DNA of 64,000 nt from Flavobacterium jumunjinense (GTDB lineage: Bacteria; Bacteroidota; Bacteroidia; Flavobacteriales; Flavobacteriaceae). The DNA lies in the NCBI RefSeq assembly GCF_021650975.2, contig NZ_CP091285.1, forward strand, positions 744,001-808,000, read 5' to 3'. The stretch's first letter is position 1; every line of letters begins with the position of its first letter. Under the pieces are notes generated by a model. It did no database searches and had not been told where the DNA came from. It saw only the letters and a program-made list of their open reading frames with translations. Both the position numbers and the translations under genes were made by a program. Positions 1 to 9,230 of this stretch are shown piece by piece.

Positions 1-601
1 GTGCTATTTCCTTTTCTATTTCCCTGTATTGTTTATCTAACTCTTTCTTTAATACTTTGTCTGCATTAAATTCCAGTTTGAAAGAAGTTTGTAGACGATC
101 TAACAATTTCAGTTTTTCTTCAAGAGTAAGCGAAAAACTAATCAGGAAACGATCAATACTTAAAAAACTAAATAATAAAGGAGTTGAGTCATGCTCAAAT
201 TGATTTTTAAAAGTTACATAGTGCAACACCAATTCGCTATCGGCTTGAAAAATCGTTTCAGAAAGTGGGTAGGTCGATTCTCCATAGCGTTCAATTTCTC
301 GCATATACGTATCGGTTTGTATCTTCCAAACCAAATTTTGTTCCTTCACTAAAGAAAATACTTCATTAAAAATAGCTACTACTTCTCCTAAATATTCTGG
401 CTTTGCAATTTTAAAACGCAAACGCAAATGAGATTCAGGATCGTTATAGCGAATAAAAAACCAAGAAACGATTAATTCATTCTCAATTAAATATGCAATT
501 TTCTCTTGTAAATAATCTTGCAATACTACATCGGCAGTTCTAACACCACAATAGATTTTATAATACAACCATTCGCTACCAATACTAAATTCCCTTTTCA
601 T
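1..601 (-). CDS. Lanthipeptide dehydratase C-terminal (elimination) domain protein, partial
   Basis: Conceptual translation from the ATG at 601-599 gives about 200 residues that run off the left edge. The motif WFFIRYNDPESHLRLRFK is typical of the thiopeptide-type bacteriocin biosynthesis (SpaB C-terminal) family. In class I lanthipeptide synthesis this domain eliminates glutamate from glutamylated Ser/Thr to form dehydroamino acids. It lies 47 bp downstream of the separate N-terminal dehydratase gene, so the enzyme is split into two proteins. A cyclase and transporter may follow outside the window. The family call is firm; the actual product is inferred. Confidence 0.85.
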   Translation of the reverse strand, partial: MKREFSIGSEWLYYKIYCGVRTADVVLQDYLQEKIAYLIENELIVSWFFIRYNDPESHLRLRFKIAKPEYLGEVVAIFNEVFSLVKEQNLVWKIQTDTYMREIERYGESTYPLSETIFQADSELVLHYVTFKNQFEHDSTPLLFSFLSIDRFLISFSLTLEEKLKLLDRLQTSFKLEFNADKVLKKELDKQYREIEKEIA

Positions 602-648
602 CTTTTTTTAGTTTAAATCAATACAACATTCAAAATAGTACCCCTCAG

Positions 649-2862
649 CTATTCTCTTCCAAAAGAAAACACGAATTGATTGGCATAATGTTTTTTGCTA
701 CTATCATGAACCACCGAATTTGTTGCAAACAAAAACTCTTCAATTACTACTTTTTGGTTCTTTTTTATAGTTCTCATCAAAATATCAAAACAAATTTCGG
801 TTTCCAAATCGAGTAACAACGTATTATCACCACTTACAATATTTACATATTTTGGAAGTTTCATTTTTTCTTTCCATAAAACAAACGATGCTCCAAACTG
901 AACACCTTTCACTTCTTCTGTATAAATATACCATCTTGCCTTAGCCAATATAACCTCCTTATAAACAACTCTCGGAAAACAATTATAATGTTGTTTTAAA
1001 ACGCCCCAATCAAAACGATATACGGGTGCGCTATTTTGTCCTTGTAAATCACATAAAAATTGATAAATAGGCAACGCATTACTACTATAATTATGCGCAT
1101 TCGACAAACAAGGTACAATCTCTTTGTTGAGTCGTTTCGATTTTAAAACAATTGTATTGCGTTCTACAGTAATCCACAAATCATCAATTAGAATTTGATT
1201 TTCGTTTGGCACTACACTGTTCGACAAATACGGAATTTCATACGGTCGCAAAACAGGTCGTCGCAAAATATTTCCCGTTCTCGATTCTGGAATATGTGCT
1301 ACTTCTGCTAAAATAACATCTGGAGCACAAGACGCTTCATGCTGTACAATTTCTTTTGCCAACGCATGAATAGTTGCATCCCCGTTACAAAAACGACCAA
1401 TTAATTTAGCTGCACTATAACTTCCTAACGATTCTAAAACTAGAATTTCGTTGTCTTCTTCTTTAATAATTTCTACCATTGCAGAAAAAGTTGCAGGCAA
1501 ATTAGGTACGGTTTCATTGCTTTTTTTAAAATCGGATTCTTTTAATTCTAAAACAGTTTCATTATTGGCTAATGCTTCTTGCAGTTTTCTTTCTAACACA
1601 TAATCAAAAGAGGTCCAGTTTTCAGTTTCACTAGTAGCATGAGCGCTGTTTATAGGAAGTTTATCCAAAAGTGGGTGCGAATCGTTCATCCTTGAATTTT
1701 GAAGATAACCAATACCAATTTCCGCATCTAAAACCACCGACAAAGGCATCGATTTGGTTTCGTATCGATTAAAAAATGCCTTTCGAAAAGCTTCCAAGTT
1801 TCCGTTTACAGCAGTTTTTTGCACTTGCGATAAAAAACCTATAGCTTGTTTTAGTTTTCTAACGTTAGCTGTATTTATTGTTGCTATTGTTGTAGCACTA
1901 TACAAATCCGTTTGTAATAAATACTTCGGTTCAAAAGCAACATGTAGCTGTTCTATTTTTGAAACAATTGCTTTTGACTGTTCATGATACTGCTGAAAAT
2001 CTAAATTCAAATTCTCCAAACCTTGCAGTACTACGCTAACTTTCTCAGTCGCTGTGTCCGCATTTTTTAAGCCCGACAATAGTGTTAGCACTCTTTCGTT
2101 TTCACTACTTCCCGTAACTGTAGCTTCTAAATTACTAACAATCATTTGACTGGCTATCAATTCATTTACAAATTCGGTTGCTTCTTCTCGTTCCGATTCT
2201 TCGTCAATAAGCGCGTCCACTAACTCTTTTTTTGTTTTTCCCGTGGCTGTCAATTCTAAAACTACAGCTACAAACGCATTGCAACGCACGGCAGAAATGC
2301 TATGCTCTCTTCGTTTTTTAGCATTGAATTTGTATTCGATATAACGATAAAAATCGCCTACTGCATACAAAGACGTGTTGGGAAAATACAGCAATTGTTC
2401 TTTTACAGTTGGGTCTTTCGCAACTTCTTGCAGAAAGGCAATCCAAAACTGCATATCAAATTGAGTATGCGCTTTATAATTTTCTTTTTCAGCAAGTACA
2501 ATAGCTGTTTCTTTTCCTAAAGTAACCGTTGTGCAAGCGGCAAACATACCAAAAGGAGTAGCACGTGCACACATTCTTGCCACATACTTTAGCAAAGCAA
2601 TTTCTAATGCTTTTATCTTTTCGGCAGAAAAACGAGAAGGGTTTCCCAAATATTTTTCAATCTCAAGCCACAATTCTGGCGAAGCCAAAGCAAGTGCATT
2701 TTTAACAAAACTATTTTTAGCAAAATCAAACAACGCATCTCTAGAATAAGCATCCATTAAATTCACATAAGAAGAAACGGGAAACAATGGTGTGCGCAAA
2801 ACAGCAGTTGGAAAGGCTGAAAATTTTATTTTATTATTCATTACTTCTTTATTCGTTTTCAT
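649..2862 (-). CDS. Lanthipeptide dehydratase N-terminal (glutamylation) domain protein, LanB-type
   Basis: The 737-residue protein starts with a TAVLRTPLFPVSSY motif near residue 20 and has RATPFGMFAA at about 100-109, both hallmarks of the lantibiotic dehydratase N-terminal family. That domain uses glutamyl-tRNA to glutamylate Ser/Thr of the precursor peptide. Full-length LanB proteins are about 1000 residues; here the C-terminal domain is encoded by the next gene (1-601). The gene is fourth in a minus-strand cluster after precursor, protease and DinB-like genes, and is separated from the latter by a hairpin-bearing gap of 171 bp. No signal peptide is seen, so it should be cytoplasmic. Confidence 0.88.
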   Translation of the reverse strand: MKTNKEVMNNKIKFSAFPTAVLRTPLFPVSSYVNLMDAYSRDALFDFAKNSFVKNALALASPELWLEIEKYLGNPSRFSAEKIKALEIALLKYVARMCARATPFGMFAACTTVTLGKETAIVLAEKENYKAHTQFDMQFWIAFLQEVAKDPTVKEQLLYFPNTSLYAVGDFYRYIEYKFNAKKRREHSISAVRCNAFVAVVLELTATGKTKKELVDALIDEESEREEATEFVNELIASQMIVSNLEATVTGSSENERVLTLLSGLKNADTATEKVSVVLQGLENLNLDFQQYHEQSKAIVSKIEQLHVAFEPKYLLQTDLYSATTIATINTANVRKLKQAIGFLSQVQKTAVNGNLEAFRKAFFNRYETKSMPLSVVLDAEIGIGYLQNSRMNDSHPLLDKLPINSAHATSETENWTSFDYVLERKLQEALANNETVLELKESDFKKSNETVPNLPATFSAMVEIIKEEDNEILVLESLGSYSAAKLIGRFCNGDATIHALAKEIVQHEASCAPDVILAEVAHIPESRTGNILRRPVLRPYEIPYLSNSVVPNENQILIDDLWITVERNTIVLKSKRLNKEIVPCLSNAHNYSSNALPIYQFLCDLQGQNSAPVYRFDWGVLKQHYNCFPRVVYKEVILAKARWYIYTEEVKGVQFGASFVLWKEKMKLPKYVNIVSGDNTLLLDLETEICFDILMRTIKKNQKVVIEEFLFATNSVVHDSSKKHYANQFVFSFGRE

Positions 2863-2970
2863 AAAAAAAATTAAAAAAAGACATGAAGAATCCTACTCGA
2901 AAAATTTCGATTCTTTTTTTTAATTTAAAAATTGGGGAGGTGTAGAAATCGGCTCGACTTCAGTTGAAAG

Positions 2971-3026
2971 GCACAGCGTACTAAAAGGAACACCGTTTAA
3001 TAGGTGATAGTTTTAGTACTCTGTGC
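2971..3026. other. Long imperfect hairpin inside the lanthipeptide operon
   Basis: Positions 2971-2986 pair with 3011-3026 (16 bp, one mismatch; GCACAG...CTAAAA against TTTTAG...CTGTGC), and an inner CACC/GGTG pair can extend it. It lies just after the DinB-like gene and before the dehydratase gene. It could be an RNA processing or attenuation site, or a small REP-like element; it has no clear U-tract. Confidence 0.55.
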
Positions 3027-3033
3027 TAAGAGA

Positions 3034-4188
3034 TTAGTTCTTAATCTGTTGCTTAAATTCTATTTTTTCTGGTTCTGGTGGAATTCTTTTCTTTAAAAAC
3101 AAAATCTGTCCTAAATGACTCGATTGATGTTCCATAACGTGAAACCAACAATAATGATTACTATAACCAAAACGGTTTTGAACTTTCTTAAACCAAGCAT
3201 CATCTCGTTTCTTTAATTCTTCTATGGTTTTTGCCCTCACTGCATTGTAAATATCTAAATAGTACTGTGCATCTTGACCTCTAATTTCATCTCGACCGCC
3301 TTGATCTAAATCAAATGGCACTTGCCATATTTTTTTTTCTTCTTCTGTAAACCCACGGTTTTCAAAAGTAAGCACTTGATAGTATTTTTCTGCTGCCGCT
3401 AAATGCATAATCAAAGAACCTATTCTATTAGCATCTTCATCATGCAAATAGTCCAATTCATATTGACTCATGTACTTTACTTGATTCTCAACTCTGCGCT
3501 TTAAATCCTCAAGCATTGAAATCATAGCTTCAATTTGAGGAGACGTTCCTTCATCTGAACCAATTGTTGAAGTATATTCTGGCACAATATCTTTTCCTTC
3601 AATTAACAAAGAATATTTCCCACTCACTTTGTCATCACTAGAAGAAGCATCAAACCCCTTAACTCTTGCATTTTCTCTTTTAGAAATTCCAAAACTCCAA
3701 TGTTGCACATTATTATCTTTAATTTCTTGTTCAAAATCTGCATTTGATAATTCAACTAATTCAAATTCACCTTTATCGTTTTCTAAATACACTTTAAAAT
3801 TATCAAAGAAAAATTGTCCACTATAACTACAAATTCCTCCAAAAGCAAGTTTTTCAGAATTAGAATCGAAAGTACCTTCAATAATATAAGATTGCCATTC
3901 GCTTATTATTATAGGTCTATCCTGCATGTTGTCAAAAAAACCCCTTTTATTGTCTTTATTATCTACCCTTGCCCAAATACCAGACCATGCCATATTATTA
4001 TCCTCAACTACTTTTGCAGAAGCTTCTACAATAAACTTTCGTTTAACCTTTGTTTTCAAAGGAATAGTACGAGTAAAAGAAACCCATTCCTTAGATATTT
4101 CTTTTATTTCTTGAGAACTAATCATATTTACTACAAATAACAGTAGTAATAAGACTATTTTATGTTTGTTCATTTTGTTTGTTTTCAT
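3034..4188 (-). CDS. Secreted protein with C-terminal DinB-like domain
   Basis: This is a 384-residue protein with a signal peptide; an alternative Met at residue 6 would give MNKHKIVLLLLLFVV. Residues 30-200 are beta-rich and resemble a carbohydrate-binding or jelly-roll type module, but I do not recognise them firmly. The C-terminal part (about 215-375) looks like the DinB/DUF664 four-helix family, with possible metal-binding His at 262, 350, 354 and 358 (HVMEHQSSHLGQI). The gene begins 2 bp after the protease stop, so the two are co-transcribed. Its role in peptide maturation or self-protection is unknown. Confidence 0.6.
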   Translation of the reverse strand: MKTNKMNKHKIVLLLLLFVVNMISSQEIKEISKEWVSFTRTIPLKTKVKRKFIVEASAKVVEDNNMAWSGIWARVDNKDNKRGFFDNMQDRPIIISEWQSYIIEGTFDSNSEKLAFGGICSYSGQFFFDNFKVYLENDKGEFELVELSNADFEQEIKDNNVQHWSFGISKRENARVKGFDASSSDDKVSGKYSLLIEGKDIVPEYTSTIGSDEGTSPQIEAMISMLEDLKRRVENQVKYMSQYELDYLHDEDANRIGSLIMHLAAAEKYYQVLTFENRGFTEEEKKIWQVPFDLDQGGRDEIRGQDAQYYLDIYNAVRAKTIEELKKRDDAWFKKVQNRFGYSNHYCWFHVMEHQSSHLGQILFLKKRIPPEPEKIEFKQQIKN

Positions 4189-4190
4189 TC

Positions 4191-5843
4191 TTATTTTTTC
4201 TTCTTACTCACTTCCGCCGCCATTTTCATAGCATTATACGTATTGAGTACTCTTCCTGTTTTGCACAATTCTGAAAAGTGTACCATTTCATTTTCTGTTC
4301 CCGGTTTAATAACCATTTTATCTATAGTAACACCCGATTCTAAAATGATGTTTTTTACTTCTTGTACCGTTAAATTAGGATAATACAACCAGATTAGAGC
4401 CGCCGTTCCCGAAACCATGGGAGCAGCCAATGAAGTGCCTGAGTAAAAATCATATTGATTATCAGGAACAGCTACATAAATATCCTCGCCTGGCGCAAAA
4501 AGATCTACATTGTTTTTGCCATAATTAGAAGAAAATGGTATCATAGTGCTATCCCTTCTTTTGGATATCGAACCTACTGTAATCAAATTACCTACTATTT
4601 CTTGTTTATTCTCATAATCAAAATCTGATGGATAAAAAGGATTTTCGTCAATATCTGTAGCACCATTACCCGAAACATGAACCACTAAAACATTATTTTT
4701 CTGAGCATAATTTAAAGCTTTTGTTACGCTATGTTGATCCAAAGAAAATTCTTTACTAAATGACATATTAATCACTTTAGCTCCATTATCTACTGCATAA
4801 TAAATAGCATTCGCAATGTCTTTATCATGTTCATTTCCAAAAGGAGAGATGTTCAAAGGCATTATCTTTATATTATTATGAAACCCTTTAACTCCAATAG
4901 TATTATTTCTATTCGCCGCAATAATACTGGCTACTTCGGTATTATGCCTTCTTAATCTATGATGGGAATTTAAATTATTATTTCCATAACCTTTTTCTAA
5001 CTGATAGTTTTTAATTTTTATTCTATCATCATAGCCAAAATTTAAAAGTTTATTTACAATTGAATCATTATGAGCTTGGGATTTCTTCATGCTTTCAATT
5101 GTGTACTCAAACTCTTTAATAGTTTTCATGTAAAAAATCAAATCTCCCAGTTTTTTACTCTCATTATTTTCTTTTAAACGTTGCTTTAAGCTTTTATCAT
5201 TTTCTTTATGAATTTGATATAAACTGTCTAGTTTTTCTATAGTATAATCTTCTTTAGGAAAATAACGTCTTAAAGAATCCTTTGCAGGATAATAGGCAGA
5301 AATTAGCATATTATCAACTTTCAAATAAGTAGAATAATATTTATTCTCACTTTTATATTTTTTTAATGCTCTTTCATACTCCTCTAAAAAATATTTATTT
5401 TTATTTTCTATTTTTTCTTTTTCATACTTTTGCTTATAAACATTGATATAACGAACAAATTCGAAATTGCAAAATGCCAAAGTCTTTTCGTCATCTATAC
5501 CAATAAAATTCCAACCATTAATATCATCAATATAACCATTGTTATCGTCATCAATACCATTATCAGGAATTTCATTTTTATTTACCCAGAATTTACCTTG
5601 CAAATCTTCATGGTCAAGGTCAATTTGAGAATCTATTGTCGCTACAATAATTCCTTGGTTTGTTTTTTTAGTGTTTTCTGCATACCATTTGTCCAATGAT
5701 ATTCCGTATACAGAATCTTGCTCATCACATTTATGATTCCAAAAAGAAACATTTGCTTCTTTTTGAGCTACTTTATTATCTAATTTTATAGACTTACAAA
5801 AAGATAACAAAAACAATATTCCTATCAAAGCAAATGTTCTCAT
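4191..5843 (-). CDS. Subtilisin-like (S8) serine protease, lipoprotein; candidate leader peptidase
   Basis: From the ATG at 5843 the protein has 550 residues and a lipoprotein signal with the lipobox LLSFC. An in-frame ATG at 5867 would overlap the precursor gene and spoil the signal, so I prefer 5843. The catalytic triad is visible as Asp71 (ATIDSQID), His300 (HNTEVASIIAA, in place of the usual HGTH) and Ser471 (GTSLAAP), with the oxyanion Asn in SGNG. A Lys/Glu-rich insertion of about 170 residues separates Asp and His. It directly follows the precursor gene, which fits a LanP-type protease that removes the leader on the periplasmic side; this role is inferred. Confidence 0.8.
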   Translation of the reverse strand: MRTFALIGILFLLSFCKSIKLDNKVAQKEANVSFWNHKCDEQDSVYGISLDKWYAENTKKTNQGIIVATIDSQIDLDHEDLQGKFWVNKNEIPDNGIDDDNNGYIDDINGWNFIGIDDEKTLAFCNFEFVRYINVYKQKYEKEKIENKNKYFLEEYERALKKYKSENKYYSTYLKVDNMLISAYYPAKDSLRRYFPKEDYTIEKLDSLYQIHKENDKSLKQRLKENNESKKLGDLIFYMKTIKEFEYTIESMKKSQAHNDSIVNKLLNFGYDDRIKIKNYQLEKGYGNNNLNSHHRLRRHNTEVASIIAANRNNTIGVKGFHNNIKIMPLNISPFGNEHDKDIANAIYYAVDNGAKVINMSFSKEFSLDQHSVTKALNYAQKNNVLVVHVSGNGATDIDENPFYPSDFDYENKQEIVGNLITVGSISKRRDSTMIPFSSNYGKNNVDLFAPGEDIYVAVPDNQYDFYSGTSLAAPMVSGTAALIWLYYPNLTVQEVKNIILESGVTIDKMVIKPGTENEMVHFSELCKTGRVLNTYNAMKMAAEVSKKKK

Positions 5844-5856
5844 AACTATTGTGTTT

Positions 5857-6042
5857 TTAAAAATCAACTAAATCTTTAATTTTACATGGGATGCTTGTAC
5901 CTTTAGGTTTATTTTTATCATTATCTGTATTTGTAGCATCGTCATCTTCAGATCCTGTACCTCCAAAAACTAAGTTACTATTCTGTAATTTAACTACTTC
6001 AAATTTCTCTAAACTAAACTTTTTACTTTCTTTCTTTTTCAT
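5857..6042 (-). CDS. GG-leader natural-product precursor peptide (putative class I lanthipeptide)
   Basis: The 61-residue peptide starts at the ATG 6042-6040. Its leader (KFSLEKFEVVKLQNSNLVFGG region, residues 8-28) has the Phe/Leu-spaced pattern and Gly-Gly end of Bacteroidota natural-product precursors. The predicted core (29-61) is acidic, with six Ser/Thr and a single Cys53, so at most one lanthionine-type ring could form. It sits first in the operon, ahead of the protease and the dehydratase genes. A TATATTTG box at 6076-6069 on the minus strand fits the Bacteroidota -7 element. Confidence 0.75.
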   Translation of the reverse strand: MKKKESKKFSLEKFEVVKLQNSNLVFGGTGSEDDDATNTDNDKNKPKGTSIPCKIKDLVDF

Positions 6043-6120
6043 GATATAATTATTTAATTGTTCGAGAACAAATATAGTTTTGATTTTTAAAAAACACCTT
6101 GAAAAATTCAAACTAGTACT

Positions 6121-6138
6121 CGACATTCATGAATGTCG
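6121..6138. promoter_or_regulatory. Perfect 18-bp palindrome upstream of the precursor gene
   Basis: CGACATTCATGAATGTCG is a perfect inverted repeat about 80 bp upstream of the precursor ATG. The related sequence CGTAATTCATGAATGTCG occurs 86-87 bp upstream of each TPR/AraC regulator start (7946-7963, 14166-14183, 20842-20859). It may be an operator shared by these genes. Confidence 0.6.
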
Positions 6139-6176
6139 TGCTTTAAAAAACACACAAAACCATAAAAAACAGATAC

Positions 6177-7859
6177 TTAGCTCAAACTCAATTCTTTCAT
6201 AAAATAGGACGGTTTTATGCCTGTTCGCTTAAAAAAAGCTTTCGAAAAAGATTCCGAAGTATTAAAACCCACCTCCTCTGCAATGGCTGCAATGGTATAT
6301 TTGCGCATTTCTTTGTTATTTTTTAATTCTGCAACAGCATGGTCTATTCGCAAATCATTAATATAATTGGAAAACGATTTTTGCTTTTTGGCATTAATCA
6401 CAATCGATACATATTTTGAATTGGTCTCAAATGTAGTTGCCAAATCGCTTATTGTAATATTGGGTTTGAGATACTGTTTTTTATTTTCGAAAACGGTTAG
6501 CTGCTTTAATATTGCTACAACCACATCTTCTGGAATTCCTAAATCTGTACTTTCTTCTTCTTTCTCTTCAACCTCGGCATTTAGCGATTCGGTTTTGTTT
6601 TGCTGCATTAATGTCTCAAAGCGTTGCTTATATTGTTTTTTTTGGTTGGTTAAATGTTGCATTATAACCAAACTCAACACTACTGTTAAACCAAGAATAC
6701 CAATTATCCAATAATTTGCTTTTTTATCATTATGTAACCCCTTAATAATAGTCTCTTTCTCTTGTATCAAATGAGGTATATCGTAATCATTTTTTAACTT
6801 TTTACTTAGTTGTTTATAATTGACTTGAAATACACTGTCTATTGATATCAAACTATTCAAATAAAATAATTGCTTTTTATCATCATTATTTTTCTTATGA
6901 TAATCAATTAAATAATAATACCCATCAACAAATTCTGGCGTTATGTATTCTCTTAACCTATATATTGAATCAACCTTTGCATAATTTTCAACAGCTCTTT
7001 TAGCATCATTAAGACCTTGATATGACTTACCTAAATAATAATAAGAAGCTAGAATATTTCCTATATCATCATTTTTTTTAATTAACGGAAAAGCTTTTTT
7101 TATACTATCTATTGAAGCCAAATAGTTTTTTTTTAAAACTTGATTTGCACCTTCATTTAAAATAAAAAGAGAGTTCATTTTTTCATTCTCCAATCTTTTA
7201 GACTCTTTATATCCTAATACATTATAATATGAAGTTGAATCTAAGACTTGCATTGTTTTATAAGAATCCGCTACAGAAAAAATTAATTTAAGGTATTCGT
7301 CCTTGTAATTATCAATATCTTTTTTATAGAATTTATAACATTGTCTAAATAAAACTAAAGCTTCTTCGGTCTCCCCCATATCTTCAGACTTTATAATTGC
7401 AATTGCTAATTTTGCTTGATAATAATAATCTAAATCATTGCTTTTTTTTGCATATTCTTCAGTTAAAATGTAATTTGAAATGGCCTCTTTAAATCTACGC
7501 ATATTATCCAACGTAATCGCTTTTTGGTAATAAGACATCATAGAAAACTTTAAATCCCCTATTTTTTTAGAATATTTAATTGTACTATCCAAATATTTTA
7601 TAGCCACATCCTTTTCATTAATTAAGGCTAGCATAAAAAAACCTTTTACAATCGTAGTGTTATTTTTTTCTAATCTTGCTTTTGACAAATATAGGTTAGC
7701 ATATTTACTTTGAAGCTCATAATTATTTTCATATTTAGCTGCAGCAAGTAAAATCTCATTATAACTGATTTTTCTCAAGTCTTTCTCATTCACTTGAGCA
7801 CTCAAAAAAGAGAAAGAGAACAAGGAAAAGATGAAAAAATAACTAAAATACCGTTTCAT
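6177..7859 (-). CDS. Membrane-anchored TPR sensor / AraC-type transcriptional regulator (unit 1)
   Basis: The 560-residue protein has a signal sequence (1-21), a long region of tetratricopeptide-like helices, one transmembrane segment (NYWIIGILGLTVVLSLVIM, about 385-405), a Glu-rich linker, and a C-terminal AraC HTH domain (last 100 residues; ISDLATTF and TIAAIAEEVGFNTSESFSKA). The layout suggests a periplasmic sensor that controls DNA binding in the cytoplasm. It lies between the lanthipeptide operon and peptide unit 1 and is divergent from the latter. It is paralogous to 19058-20755 and to the broken copy at 13800-14079; the TM segment and HTH are nearly identical between copies. Confidence 0.88.
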   Translation of the reverse strand: MKRYFSYFFIFSLFSFSFLSAQVNEKDLRKISYNEILLAAAKYENNYELQSKYANLYLSKARLEKNNTTIVKGFFMLALINEKDVAIKYLDSTIKYSKKIGDLKFSMMSYYQKAITLDNMRRFKEAISNYILTEEYAKKSNDLDYYYQAKLAIAIIKSEDMGETEEALVLFRQCYKFYKKDIDNYKDEYLKLIFSVADSYKTMQVLDSTSYYNVLGYKESKRLENEKMNSLFILNEGANQVLKKNYLASIDSIKKAFPLIKKNDDIGNILASYYYLGKSYQGLNDAKRAVENYAKVDSIYRLREYITPEFVDGYYYLIDYHKKNNDDKKQLFYLNSLISIDSVFQVNYKQLSKKLKNDYDIPHLIQEKETIIKGLHNDKKANYWIIGILGLTVVLSLVIMQHLTNQKKQYKQRFETLMQQNKTESLNAEVEEKEEESTDLGIPEDVVVAILKQLTVFENKKQYLKPNITISDLATTFETNSKYVSIVINAKKQKSFSNYINDLRIDHAVAELKNNKEMRKYTIAAIAEEVGFNTSESFSKAFFKRTGIKPSYFMKELSLS

Positions 7860-8517
7860 GTTTGTAAAATTTTGTTTGGCAACAAAAGTACTCTATTTCA
7901 AGACTTCGCAAAGATAATTTGTCTCAAAATTCTTAATTAACGTGTCGTAATTCATGAATGTCGAGTTACTTTTCTTGCACAAAACTAAAAACACCTGTAG
8001 TTTTGAAATCAGAAATAAGAAAGTTTTTGTTTCCTGTTTAACGGCAAACGAAACAACAACAATTAATATCTTTCTACAGTTTCTAAAAATATAGATTGGG
8101 TTCATTGGTTTGGTTTTTCCATAATAGAAACATAGATGAAGATTCTCAAGAATTGCGTTACAAAGGAGAAAAAATAAAAAGTAGGCTATGTTTCTATATA
8201 TGGTTTTTAAAAACAAATTGTAATGAAAAATATTTTACATTTATAAAACAAAGAAAAATACTACTGCTATTTATTTTTCTAAACATATAGTCGGCCACTA
8301 TTCGGGATTGTTTCAGCTGTTTGTAACCCGTATAAAAAAACGAGCATTACTAGGAATGGGGTAGCTTTCTAAAACAACACTACCAACAAAAACAAAGAAA
8401 CGGTTGACTTTGCTTTTGTTTGCTTGAAAAAATCAACCTATAAAAAAACAGCTCTACCTTATTAAATGTTTTGACGAACACAAAGTATGACTGTAATTAA
8501 TCTAAAAATACAATATT
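7860..8517. promoter_or_regulatory. Shared divergent promoter/leader, copy A
   Basis: This 658-bp non-coding stretch is closely repeated at 14080-14736 and, split in two, at 20756-21107 plus 22307-22576. On the minus strand a promoter TTTG-N18-TACTTTTG (7912-7909 and 7890-7883) serves the regulator. Conserved inverted repeats are the near-palindrome at 7946-7963, CAAAACTA-N10-TAGTTTTG (7980-8005), TAGAAACATAG/CTATGTTTCTA (8125-8135 and 8186-8196) and a GGTTGA/TCAACC pair just before the peptide gene. No gene is supported inside it. The right part is probably the 5' leader of the peptide mRNA. Confidence 0.75.
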
Positions 8518-8862
8518 ATGAAAAAATTAGTTTTTTTATCGCTTACTGCGATGAGTTTAACATTATTTTCTTTTAAAACAAAAACAGAAAAAGTTTTTGA
8601 ATTACAAGAAAATGGCAATTATAAAATTGCAAAAGGAAGCAAAATCTCTCAAGAAGATATTGATTTCATATTAAATGAAACAAAAGAGCTTGAAGGTGCA
8701 GGTGTCTTCAGAACAATTAAATTTTTTAAAACGAAGGTTACTAGCAGTTCTGTTAGTGAAACTATAACAAAAGACACACAAGATGACTGTGGATGTCCAG
8801 ATGACCCTAAAACACCTACTGATGACACTATTCAACAGTTAATTCAAAAATACAACAACTAA
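8518..8862 (+). CDS. Small secreted peptide/protein, first gene of unit 1
   Basis: This 114-residue product has a signal peptide (MKKLVFLSLTAMSLTLFSF) and a mature part rich in Lys/Glu/Thr that ends in DDCGCPDDPKTPTDD followed by IQQLIQKYNN. I do not recognise a family. The paired Cys (CGC) and the position directly behind the shared leader and ahead of SdpA/SdpB-like genes suggest that it is the peptide precursor or signal of the unit. Its C-terminal CPDD and I..LI.KY pattern recurs in the next two genes. The function is not established. Confidence 0.65.
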   Translation: MKKLVFLSLTAMSLTLFSFKTKTEKVFELQENGNYKIAKGSKISQEDIDFILNETKELEGAGVFRTIKFFKTKVTSSSVSETITKDTQDDCGCPDDPKTPTDDTIQQLIQKYNN

Positions 8863-8869
8863 TTTAATG

Positions 8870-8893
8870 TGTGGTCTTTTTATTGAGACCACA
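8870..8893 (+). terminator. Hairpin after the first peptide gene (unit 1)
   Basis: TGTGGTCT (8870-8877) pairs perfectly with AGACCACA (8886-8893). It lies 8 bp after the stop codon and before the next gene, so it could attenuate transcription or stabilise the upstream peptide mRNA. There is no strong U-tract. Confidence 0.5.
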
Positions 8894-8914
8894 TATTTAT
8901 ACCCCTATCCCATT

Positions 8915-9229
8915 ATGAAAATATTATTTTTATCAATATCCATAAGTATAATAATGTTACTATCCTTCTTCAAAAAAGGAATTAGTAATCATGAAATTAA
9001 TAAATTTGAAATTGTAAATTTCTATACTTTGAATAATGTTTCATTACTCGGAAATAAAAATTTTAATGAAGTTAGAATTATAAGGAGCAAACTTATCAGA
9101 GAAGTCTTTACAGATGTTATTACTAAATATCAACATAAAGATACGCAATGCCCAGATGATATTACTCTAGAAGAAAAGATGTTTGCCAATAATAATATAA
9201 ATTTAATAATCTCTAAATACTCACTATAA
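8915..9229 (+). CDS. Small secreted protein, paralogue-like (unit 1, second gene)
   Basis: I chose the ATG at 8915, which gives 104 residues beginning MKILFLSISISIIMLLSFF, a signal or anchor sequence; an upstream in-frame start would run through the hairpin. The mature part contains TQCPDDITLEEK and ends NINLIISKYSL, echoing the CPDD and terminal I..I.KY pattern of the first gene. No known family is recognised. Confidence 0.55.
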   Translation: MKILFLSISISIIMLLSFFKKGISNHEINKFEIVNFYTLNNVSLLGNKNFNEVRIIRSKLIREVFTDVITKYQHKDTQCPDDITLEEKMFANNNINLIISKYSL

Positions 9230-9230
9230 T

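Noticed and set aside
8096..8290. A 64-codon frame in leader copy A with a near-identical frame in copy B (14317-14511)
   Set aside because: The match follows from near-identical DNA of the leader; it lacks an ATG start, is cut off in copy C, and spans inverted repeats, so conservation as protein is not shown.
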